NCBI GenBank assembly: GCA_009779045.1 | Contig: WREZ01000054.1 | Coordinates: 1-7,735, forward strand | Direction: 5' to 3' | DNA: 7,735 nucleotides | Source: Candidatus Bathycorpusculum sp. | GTDB taxonomy: Archaea > Thermoproteota > Bathyarchaeia > Bathyarchaeales > Bathycorpusculaceae | Shown here: positions 1 through 5,133 of the stretch, piece by piece | Numbering within the stretch: the first letter of the stretch is position 1 | Layout of the letters: each line of letters starts with the position of its first letter | The notes under the pieces: model-generated | What the model was told of the DNA's origin: nothing | Databases searched by the model: none | The model's input: the letters and a program-made list of their open reading frames with translations, nothing else | Made by a program: the position numbers and the translations under genes

Positions 1-1
1 G

Positions 2-865
2 TTAGGCTTTAGGTGCAGTTTTTTCTACTGCACTGTTTAAGCTTGTCATTTCTGCGTTTGCTTTGCGGATGATGTCGCCTATTGTTTCTTTTGTTGGGAT
101 TGCTGCGCTAACTGATAGAGCTATGGCTTTTTGGTGTGCTCTTTGTAGTAATGGTTCAATTGTGTCTTTGCATGCATAACTGACTTCAAGGGCTAATGCG
201 AATGCTTCTTGGTTGTGTGTTTCAACACTTTTTCTTGTGGCTGCAACGTCTACGATGAGTTGGTTGCCAGTGATAATTAAGCCGTTGTCATAGACTGCAC
301 GTATGGATATGCCTAATTCTACGCTTTTTATGCCAAGTTTTGATAGTACGCTTGCAAGACGCTCGTTTATGGGTTCGCCTCTGCGAACGACAAGGGTGTC
401 TTTGCTTACCCATACGCTGCCGTTTTCGATTCTTGTTGGTAAGCCTACAGCGTTTAGCTGGCTGATAACTGGTCCAGGGGGTTGTCCAGTATTGCTTACT
501 GGAATGACTATATCAGTTGCAGCTAGGTCACCTGATTTGGCGAAAGTTTTTACTTTGCCTTTTTCAAGTAAAAGGGCTAGCTTGAAGGGGTTTAGTTCAG
601 TGAACATGAAAACGTTTGGGCCTTCAAGATATTCTTCAAGTTGTACTAGTTCGGCTTTTTTGATTTCATCTAGGGCAAGTTTTACCAGTGTGTTCTTTAG
701 AACTCTAAAGGTGACTTGGCCTTTCATGCTTTTTTTGAGTTCTTGTAGTTGTGAAGCTCGAACTTTCTGTAAACTGGCGATGCCGATTGACTTACAGTCT
801 TTTAGCACATCGACTATTTCTTCTACTTCAGATGTTTTTTGTTGTAACACTTGTTGTGACGGCAT
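2..865 (-). CDS. rpl10: Large ribosomal subunit protein L10 (P0, stalk base)
   Basis: The protein has 287 residues and is complete: the stop codon lies one base from the window edge. P0 is the base of the ribosomal stalk. It binds 23S rRNA together with L11 and carries several L12 dimers that recruit translation factors. The N-terminal rRNA-binding domain covers about residues 10-105. The insertion domain found only in archaeal and eukaryotic P0 covers about 106-185, with the signature TGQPPGP (126-132) and GLPTRIENGSVWVSKD (141-156). The helical L12-binding spine covers about 215-280. The ATG is preceded by GAGGA (873-877) at 7 bases. The chain ends in SAVEKTAPKA and shows no long acidic tail ending in a GLGALF-like motif, which many archaeal P0 proteins have. 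It is the last gene of the cluster in the window, 31 bases after rpl1, and L12 should follow off the left edge. Third codon positions are rich in A and C, unlike spt5 and secE upstream. Confidence 0.96.
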   Translation of the reverse strand: MPSQQVLQQKTSEVEEIVDVLKDCKSIGIASLQKVRASQLQELKKSMKGQVTFRVLKNTLVKLALDEIKKAELVQLEEYLEGPNVFMFTELNPFKLALLLEKGKVKTFAKSGDLAATDIVIPVSNTGQPPGPVISQLNAVGLPTRIENGSVWVSKDTLVVRRGEPINERLASVLSKLGIKSVELGISIRAVYDNGLIITGNQLIVDVAATRKSVETHNQEAFALALEVSYACKDTIEPLLQRAHQKAIALSVSAAIPTKETIGDIIRKANAEMTSLNSAVEKTAPKA

Positions 866-880
866 TTTATTTTCCTCAGT

Positions 881-900
881 TATTTATTATTATTATTTAT
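881..900. repeat. Short ATT/AAT simple repeat in the rpl1-rpl10 gap
   Basis: The 31-base gap between rpl1 and rpl10 is mostly an AAT-type tandem run (on the mRNA, repeated ATAATAAT units beginning in the rpl1 stop codon). It places further stop codons after rpl1 and leaves an unstructured A/U-rich leader in front of the rpl10 Shine-Dalgarno. It is probably slippage-type low complexity with no specific function visible. Confidence 0.5.
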
Positions 901-1547
901 GGTTTAATTTTAACAGGTTCGCCCATGGATGTTTTAATGAACATGAACTTAACATTCTTAAGACCACGTTTTAGTTTTACATCCAATACACGGATAATTG
1001 TTTGAGCGTTTTCAAGAAGATCTTCATCACTCATTTGTTCAGTGCCGAAGGATACTTGAATAATTGGTTGAGTACGCATACGAACAACAACTGTTTTACG
1101 GTTTTTTGTAAGAATTGCGTTAACGTCGGCAGTTATAGGAACTGGAATGGGCATTTTACCTCTTGGACCTAAAACTGGACCTAAAATTCTACCAACCAAA
1201 GGCATCAAAGACGCTTCAACAACAAATATGTCATAATCTGTTGCTAACTTGCGTAATTCCTTCTTTTTACCTGTTAAGTCTTCAAGATTAGCTTTTTCTA
1301 AAACGAAGTCAGCTTGAGCATTGCGTGCTTTGAGCGCAAACTCACCAGAAGCAACAATACAGACCTTATTTGGCTTACCAGTTGGTTTTGGAAGCTCGAC
1401 TACTTCCTGAATTTTACCTTCGGGAGTTTTTAGGTCAATTTCTTGAATGTCTAGAATCATATCTATGGACTGGTTGAATTTTTTGCCGCCAGACTGCGTC
1501 TTTGCCTTTTTTATTGCTTCTAATATTGTATTATTATCTAAGGGCAT
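897..1547 (-). CDS. rpl1: Large ribosomal subunit protein L1
   Basis: The protein has 216 residues from the chosen start. L1 forms the mobile L1 stalk of the 50S subunit, which guides release of E-site tRNA; in several archaea and bacteria it also represses its own mRNA. Visible marks are the N-terminal family pattern FNQSIDMILDI (residues 24-34), the L1 signature GRILGPVLGPRGKMP (119-133) in the second domain, and the C-terminal TSMGEPVKI. I chose the ATG at 1547 because GAGG lies 7 bases upstream and homologues begin at about this point (MPLDNNTILEAIKKA). A TTG at 1565 would add six residues but has no comparable ribosome binding site and would read through that GAGG. The gene follows rpl11 by 58 bases, the widest gap between the spt5, L11, L1 and L10 genes, and that gap holds a TATA-like box. 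Confidence 0.96.
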   Translation of the reverse strand: MPLDNNTILEAIKKAKTQSGGKKFNQSIDMILDIQEIDLKTPEGKIQEVVELPKPTGKPNKVCIVASGEFALKARNAQADFVLEKANLEDLTGKKKELRKLATDYDIFVVEASLMPLVGRILGPVLGPRGKMPIPVPITADVNAILTKNRKTVVVRMRTQPIIQVSFGTEQMSDEDLLENAQTIIRVLDVKLKRGLKNVKFMFIKTSMGEPVKIKP

Positions 1548-1554
1548 TTTTAAG

Positions 1555-1558
1555 CCTC
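1555..1558 (-). promoter_or_regulatory. Shine-Dalgarno that decides the rpl1 start
   Basis: GAGG on the coding strand ends 7 bases before the ATG at 1547. It lies inside the short extension that would be translated from the upstream TTG at 1565, so it argues for the ATG as the true start. Confidence 0.7.
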
Positions 1559-1583
1559 GAACCAATGAGGGATTGGAAATCTG

Positions 1584-1592
1584 TTATAAAAA
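1584..1592 (-). promoter_or_regulatory. TATA-like box, possible internal promoter for rpl1-rpl10
   Basis: TTTTTATAA is read on the minus strand in the rpl11-rpl1 gap. Transcription starting about 26 bases downstream, near 1562, would give a leader of about 15 bases that still contains the rpl1 GAGG. A separate L1-L10-L12 unit is known in some archaea, so an internal promoter is reasonable. However, the region is A+T-rich, and a T run can equally favour termination of an upstream transcript. Confidence 0.35.
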
Positions 1593-1605
1593 TATTCGCC
1601 TAACA

Positions 1606-2094
1606 TTATTGGCTACCAAATAGTTGATCGTATATACCAGCGTCAATATCCTTCTGTATATCACGTGGATCTTTGCCTTCAACGGTTACACCTATGCTAA
1701 GACAGGTGCCAAGTACCTCTTTGGTAGCATCTTTAGTATTTGCCGATAACAATTGAGGAGCTTTAATTTTTGCAATACGCACCATTTGCTCCATGCTCAA
1801 GTCACCGACTTTAACACTGTTAGGTGTACCTGAACCTTTCTCAATTTTTAATTCAGCAACAATTAACGCAGATGAAGTGGGAGTACCAACAGATACTTCA
1901 AAGGTTTTATACTCAGTATTAACACTGACCTTTACTGGAACCTTCATTCCAGCATATTCCTTTGTGACCTCGTTGATTTTGTTTACAACAGCTACAATGT
2001 TTACACCTAATGGACCAAGAGCTGGACCAAGAGGAGGACCCGCATTAGCTTGACCGCCATTGACGATTAATTCTACAACTTTTTGTTCTACCAT
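1606..2094 (-). CDS. rpl11: Large ribosomal subunit protein L11
   Basis: The protein has 162 residues, a normal archaeal length. L11 binds the GTPase-associated region of 23S rRNA at the base of the L10/L12 stalk and takes part in factor-dependent GTP hydrolysis. The N-terminal domain shows the classic glycine/proline-rich loop NAGPPLGPALGPLGVN (17-32). The C-terminal rRNA-binding domain, about 75-162, carries VLGTCLSIGVTVEGKDPRDI (127-146). The ATG at 2094 is preceded by a strong AAGGTGA six bases upstream. That site overlaps the spt5 stop codon, so the two genes are 11 bases apart and probably translationally coupled. Confidence 0.97.
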   Translation of the reverse strand: MVEQKVVELIVNGGQANAGPPLGPALGPLGVNIVAVVNKINEVTKEYAGMKVPVKVSVNTEYKTFEVSVGTPTSSALIVAELKIEKGSGTPNSVKVGDLSMEQMVRIAKIKAPQLLSANTKDATKEVLGTCLSIGVTVEGKDPRDIQKDIDAGIYDQLFGSQ

Positions 2095-2105
2095 TTTGTT
2101 TCACC

Positions 2106-2579
2106 TTATACTTTCGCTTTTTCTACAAGTTTTACATAATCTGAATGTACCGTAATTGGCAAAGTAAATGTTGCCTCAAGAAGCTCAAGAGTAACCTCAC
2201 CTTTAGACTTATCAAGACGAGTAATTTTCGCACGCATACCCTTGAAAGGCCCTCCAGTAATTTCCACAACATCATCCTCACCAAGATCAGCCATAACCGG
2301 CTTACGTACAATATAACGCTCAATTTCATTAAAACTAACTAAACCAGGAATACGAGAACGAACATGCCTAACACCAGCAATCGCCTCTTCCACAAAATGC
2401 GGCCCATCAGCTTCAACAAACACATAACCCTTCAAAGTATCAGGAACTAAAAGAGCCTTCAGAGGAATATGAGCCATACCAACCTTGATAGTAATCAACC
2501 TTGCAACATTACGCTCTTGCCCAGTTGTCGTCTTGACCACAAAAATTTTAACAGGTTGTTGTTCATCTTTTTTCTGCAC
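2106..2579 (-). CDS. spt5: Transcription elongation factor Spt5 (NusG family)
   Basis: The protein has 157 residues and starts at GTG. It is the archaeal Spt5/NusG homologue, which closes over the RNA polymerase clamp with Spt4 to raise processivity and can bridge polymerase and ribosome. The NGN domain spans about residues 10-92, including the family pattern LKGYVFVEADGPHFVEEAI (49-67). One KOW domain spans about 98-135, with DVVEITGGPFKGMRAKI (103-119). This two-domain form is usual for archaea. A GGGGG run (2587-2591) seven bases before the GTG serves as ribosome binding site, and the start fits the usual length. It follows secE by 20 bases and precedes rpl11 by 11, the conserved archaeal order. 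Third codon positions strongly favour T and G. A smaller open frame inside it on the same strand is only a shadow. Confidence 0.96.
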   Translation of the reverse strand: MQKKDEQQPVKIFVVKTTTGQERNVARLITIKVGMAHIPLKALLVPDTLKGYVFVEADGPHFVEEAIAGVRHVRSRIPGLVSFNEIERYIVRKPVMADLGEDDVVEITGGPFKGMRAKITRLDKSKGEVTLELLEATFTLPITVHSDYVKLVEKAKV

Positions 2580-2599
2580 AAAAAGGCCCCCTAATTACT

Positions 2600-2773
2600 T
2601 TATAGACCACCCAACGCAAACGCCGCAATAAACTGTATTACAAAACCAACTAAACCTACCACACCAATACCTAAAACACTAATTTTTATCGAGAGCCAAA
2701 GCTCATCACGTCCAGGTTTCACTGACAATTTCAAAACTCTTGCGCATTGTGCTAGGAACGATTTTATACCCAT
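2600..2773 (-). CDS. secE: Preprotein translocase subunit SecE (Sec61-gamma)
   Basis: The protein has 57 residues. It is the small essential clamp subunit of the SecYE(beta) channel in the cytoplasmic membrane. The family core is clear: an amphipathic helix with RVLKLSVKPGRDELW (12-26), where the K-P-x-R-D-E pattern is typical, then one hydrophobic membrane segment from about 31 to 55, with the C terminus right after it. I chose the ATG at 2773 because it gives the normal archaeal length. The open frame continues 26 codons further to 2851, but that stretch (rich in F, T, K and N) does not resemble SecE and lies in what looks like promoter DNA. No good Shine-Dalgarno precedes the ATG, so a short-leader or leaderless transcript is possible. 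It leads into spt5 20 bases later. Confidence 0.93.
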   Translation of the reverse strand: MGIKSFLAQCARVLKLSVKPGRDELWLSIKISVLGIGVVGLVGFVIQFIAAFALGGL

Positions 2774-2803
2774 ATTTATCGCACACTCATGATTTCTTTT
2801 TGA

Positions 2804-2814
2804 AATAATAAAGG
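2804..2814 (-). promoter_or_regulatory. TATA-like box proximal to secE
   Basis: CCTTTATTATT on the minus strand. A start about 26 bases downstream would fall near 2782, giving a leader of roughly 9 bases. That fits the absence of a Shine-Dalgarno before secE. The call rests on spacing and base pattern only. Confidence 0.3.
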
Positions 2815-2856
2815 TTACTGTAACTTTTAAGAATGCAACCTTTAACATCAACTACA

Positions 2857-2870
2857 TTATTAAACTTTCG
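2857..2870 (-). promoter_or_regulatory. BRE plus TATA-like element distal to secE
   Basis: CGAAAG followed directly by TTTAATAA on the minus strand resembles an archaeal BRE and TATA pair. Transcription would start near 2834 with a leader of about 60 bases before secE. The same bases overlap a small hairpin after dtdA, so this could instead be part of a 3' end signal. Confidence 0.3.
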
Positions 2871-2876
2871 GTTTAA
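2860..2876 (-). other. Small hairpin just after the dtdA stop
   Basis: The transcript can fold TTAAAC / GTTTAA (6 base pairs) around the 5-base loop CGAAA, starting 3 bases after the dtdA stop codon. It is A/U-rich apart from the closing C-G pair, so it is weak. It may slow polymerase or protect a 3' end, or it may be chance symmetry in the secE promoter. Confidence 0.3.
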
Positions 2877-2878
2877 AG

Positions 2879-3709
2879 TTAAATTTTACGGTAAACAAGC
2901 CCAGACACGTCCAAAGCATCCAACAAACCAGACTTATCCTCACCACGTATACCTCTCCAATCCAACAACACCTCAGAAACTTGCTCTAAACTGCGTTCAA
3001 CACAATGCTTAAGCAAAGAGGCATCCACATTAACAACAGCATATTTAGAAATCATGTGACCAAAAACCACTTCACCATTCAGAGCCATCTGAGTGAATTT
3101 TTTGTTATAGTGAGTTCCACCTATTCCAATAACAGCTTTTTGGGTTGGTTTAGATTCAAAAGTTTCTATTGCAAAAATTGTGGCACAGGCCACAGCATAA
3201 GCTGCGTTAGAATCAGTCCACTGCTGCATAGAGCTGCCAAGTTCAACAAACATTGCTGGCACATTTAAAGAGGGCCCATGATGAGTAACTTCAAAAGACA
3301 CTTCATAATCGGTCAATCCAAGTTTTTGTTGATAGAACATAAGCATTTTCAAGGTGTTACTCATTGCAGTTGCTGGAGAAACGGAAACCGTTTGAGGTAA
3401 ACCTCCAAAGTCTGCGCCGGCAAAGTTCCCCGGCGGGTGCACAGTTAATGTTGGTGTACCACTTTGGCTACTGTGTCTTGAAATGAAAATTATTAATTCA
3501 GCATCAGGAAAGTTCTCTGGAAGATTTTGGGCGTCCACAGATGCTTCGTTTAATCTGATAAAAGTAACAAATTTTTTGTTAAGATTCGCAGTGTAAACGG
3601 GGTTATTTTGAAAAGTTCCAAGAGTTTTCTGAAAGGGGTATCGTTGTAAAATTTGATTAGCAATGTTTAAGCTTGCAGGGTCTTTATTTGATGAAACCAA
3701 CAGAATCAT
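2879..3709 (-). CDS. dtdA: D-aminoacyl-tRNA deacylase, archaeal zinc type (DtdA/DTD2)
   Basis: The protein has 276 residues from the chosen start. DtdA hydrolyses D-amino acids wrongly esterified to tRNA and so keeps D-residues out of translation. Motifs in order are SSNKDPASLNIA (5-16), SRHSSQSGTPTLTVHPPGN (77-95), EVTHHGP (140-146), ELGSSMQQW (156-164), GIGGTHY (195-201) and GHMISKYA (217-224). The histidines in SRH, THH and GTHY are the expected metal and active-site positions of the family. Homologues start at the M-I-L-L-V-S-S position, which favours the ATG at 3709. An ATG two codons upstream (3715) is equally possible, while the TTG at 3757 would add an unconserved tail. No Shine-Dalgarno precedes either ATG, so a leaderless or short-leader mRNA is likely. 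It heads the secE-spt5-L11-L1-L10 string, 105 bases before secE. Confidence 0.93.
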   Translation of the reverse strand: MILLVSSNKDPASLNIANQILQRYPFQKTLGTFQNNPVYTANLNKKFVTFIRLNEASVDAQNLPENFPDAELIIFISRHSSQSGTPTLTVHPPGNFAGADFGGLPQTVSVSPATAMSNTLKMLMFYQQKLGLTDYEVSFEVTHHGPSLNVPAMFVELGSSMQQWTDSNAAYAVACATIFAIETFESKPTQKAVIGIGGTHYNKKFTQMALNGEVVFGHMISKYAVVNVDASLLKHCVERSLEQVSEVLLDWRGIRGEDKSGLLDALDVSGLVYRKI

Positions 3710-3763
3710 GGACATCAATTTGGAATATAGGTTTTTTGTTGAAAAATGTTTCCACAACTAAAC

Positions 3764-3784
3764 ACAGTTTGTATAGTGAACTGT
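3764..3784 (-). promoter_or_regulatory. Inverted repeat around a TATA-like hexamer upstream of dtdA
   Basis: ACAGTT (3764-3769) and AACTGT (3779-3784) are perfect 6-base arms around a 9-base spacer. Read on the minus strand, the spacer contains CTATAC. Transcription about 26 bases further would start near 3747, some 30-40 bases before the dtdA start. Six-base arms occur often by chance, so this is only a candidate promoter and operator. Confidence 0.25.
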
Positions 3785-4065
3785 AACATTTGCAGATGTG
3801 CGGATAATTAATATGTTGTAATGCATTAGTCTTGTTTGATGTTAATTTTGTCAAGTATTTATATTTGTGCAAATTACCCGTTAACACAGGTTATGGCCTC
3901 TAAGTTCTCATCATTTGGTGGTAAACGTAAACAACAAAAAAATAGTAGCAGATGAAATGGGCATAAAAACGTGGGTTTTATAATAAGCAAGTGTTTGAAT
4001 AAAAGTTAGGTTAAATTTTGATTAACAGTTAGTTTAGAATATAAGAAGTAATATAGAAATATGTA

Positions 4066-4095
4066 CATAACCCTTATAATTGCTGATGGGTTATG
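4066..4095 (+). promoter_or_regulatory. Promoter with an 8-base inverted repeat flanking the TATA box
   Basis: CATAACCC (4066-4073) and GGGTTATG (4088-4095) are perfect inverted arms with a 14-base spacer. The spacer begins with TTATAAT (4074-4080), a good TATA box: 26 bases downstream lies about 4103, giving a leader near 19 bases before the ATG at 4122. The left arm covers the BRE position and the right arm lies between TATA and the start site. A dimeric regulator bound here would therefore compete with TBP/TFB. No regulator gene is visible in the window. Confidence 0.5.
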
Positions 4096-4121
4096 CAACA
4101 TTTTATGAAGTGAGCTGAAGG

Positions 4122-5033
4122 ATGCATTTACTTAACTTTAGAGAGTTGCCTAATCAAGAACTCACACAAATAATTGATACAGCAATAGCGATGAAAAATT
4201 GTCCACAAAAATATGTTAAAGCCTTAGAGGGGAAAACAGCCGCTTTAGTTTTTCAAAAAACTTCCACACGTACACGTGTTTCATTTGAGGTTGCTATGAC
4301 GCAACTTGGCGGTCATGGACTTTTTTTGGATTGGAGAACTACTAATTTTACAATGGCAGATCTATCAGATGAGATAGGTTATCTATCACGTAACGTTGAC
4401 TGCATTATGGCAAGGCTGCTATACAATTCAGATTTAAACAAGATAGCAAAAAACAGTCATGTGCCAGTCATTAACGGATGCGATGAGAAATATCATCCCA
4501 GCCAAGCCATAGCTGATCTAATCACTATAAAAGAAAAAAAAGGCAAATTAACAGGAGTAAAGTTGGTGTATGTTGGTGTACATAACAACGTTGCTAACTC
4601 TTTAATTGAAGCCTGTACTAAAACGGGTGTAAAGATTACAACAGTTTGCCCTATTTTTAATGAAGCCTCAAGAGATAATGAACTGTTAAGTGATGCAGAA
4701 AAAACGGGTCTTTGGGAGTCCACGTTGGATTTAAAAAAGGCTGTTTTAGATGCAGATTTTGTGTATACAGATACTTGGGTGGACATGGAATTTTTTACTG
4801 ATCCAAAATATGTTAATGAAAAAGAGGAGCGTATAAAATTAATGATGTCTTATCAGATTAACGCTGAGTTACTCAAGGGTACTAATGCCTATGTGATGCA
4901 TGATATGCCAATTCACCGTGGCTATGAAATTACCGATGACGTTATTGAAAGCCCAAAAAGTGTTATTTATGAGCAAGCAGAAAATAGGTTATATTCAGCT
5001 AAAGCAATATTATTAAAGCTAATTTGCATCTAA
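4122..5033 (+). CDS. argF: Ornithine-carbamoyltransferase-family enzyme with altered amino-substrate motifs
   Basis: The protein has 303 residues, normal for the aspartate/ornithine carbamoyltransferase family, which transfers the carbamoyl group of carbamoyl phosphate to an amino group. In arginine synthesis the product is citrulline. The carbamoyl-phosphate half is canonical: STRTR (48-52), MAR (96-98) and HPSQ (125-128, usually HPCQ). The hinge region keeps VGVHNNVANS (151-160), with the paired Asn seen in ornithine enzymes. The amino-substrate half differs. The usual D-x-x-x-S-M-G loop reads DTWVDMEFF (217-225), and the usual HCLP reads HDMP (260-263). Both the Ser and the catalytic-pocket Cys are thus replaced by Asp. 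It may be a lineage-specific ornithine carbamoyltransferase or an enzyme for another amine. The ATG at 4122 is the first in frame after a stop; GTGAG (4110-4114) seven bases upstream is a modest ribosome binding site. No other arginine genes are adjacent. Confidence 0.85.
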   Translation: MHLLNFRELPNQELTQIIDTAIAMKNCPQKYVKALEGKTAALVFQKTSTRTRVSFEVAMTQLGGHGLFLDWRTTNFTMADLSDEIGYLSRNVDCIMARLLYNSDLNKIAKNSHVPVINGCDEKYHPSQAIADLITIKEKKGKLTGVKLVYVGVHNNVANSLIEACTKTGVKITTVCPIFNEASRDNELLSDAEKTGLWESTLDLKKAVLDADFVYTDTWVDMEFFTDPKYVNEKEERIKLMMSYQINAELLKGTNAYVMHDMPIHRGYEITDDVIESPKSVIYEQAENRLYSAKAILLKLICI

Positions 5034-5092
5034 AACGCATTTGAAGGGCAATAAAAACTAGAAGAAAACCCAAATAACATGTTGGGCGTTAA

Positions 5093-5098
5093 TTTATA
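5093..5098 (+). promoter_or_regulatory. TATA-like box for the DNA ligase gene
   Basis: TTTATA lies about 26 bases before position 5121, in the 100-base gap after the carbamoyltransferase gene. A transcript starting near 5118-5121 would just include AGGAG (5120-5124), the ligase ribosome binding site. A small palindrome AACATGTT (5076-5083) lies upstream and may mean nothing. This suggests the ligase has its own promoter. Confidence 0.4.
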
Positions 5099-5133
5099 GG
5101 TCACTTAAACAGAATATTTAGGAGACAAAAGAG

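Larger units (their letters stand above)
3710..4121. other. Divergent intergenic region between dtdA and the carbamoyltransferase gene
   Basis: About 410 bases of A+T-rich DNA separate two outward-facing genes. It holds the listed inverted repeats around TATA-like boxes on each side. A further TATA-like stretch, TATTTATATTTG (3856-3867), is read rightward about 26 bases before an ATG at 3893. That ATG opens a 20-codon frame, MASKFSSFGGKRKQQKNSSR, ending at 3955; an in-frame ATG at 3839 would make it 38 codons. I could not recognise this peptide and do not annotate it as a gene. I see no tRNA and no convincing C/D-box RNA. Confidence 0.7.

Noticed and set aside
303..1005. Plus-strand open frames opposite rpl10 and the rpl10-rpl1 gap
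   Set aside because: They lie antisense to a clear ribosomal protein gene, show no family features, and one simply spells a hydrophobic run across the A/T repeat.
1541..1560. Hairpin sequestering the rpl1 start (GGC / GCC around the ATG)
   Set aside because: Only three base pairs form, too weak to propose as an L1 feedback structure.
2774..2851. A 26-residue N-terminal extension of SecE
   Set aside because: It is outside the usual archaeal SecE length, has no family character, and overlaps promoter-like sequence; the ATG at 2773 gives a normal protein.
3710..3887. N-terminal extension of DtdA from the TTG at 3757 and the overlapping 67-codon frame
   Set aside because: The extension is unconserved in style, and homologues begin at the M-I-L-L-V-S-S position; the 67-codon frame overlaps the dtdA start in another frame.
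4084..4118. Possible C/D-box guide RNA (TGATGGG to CTGA)
   Set aside because: The distance is too short for two guide regions, no internal D'/C' boxes fit, and the stretch is better read as promoter and leader of the carbamoyltransferase gene.
4493..4786. Minus-strand 97-codon frame inside the carbamoyltransferase gene
   Set aside because: It is a shadow of the plus-strand gene, whose motifs are unmistakable.
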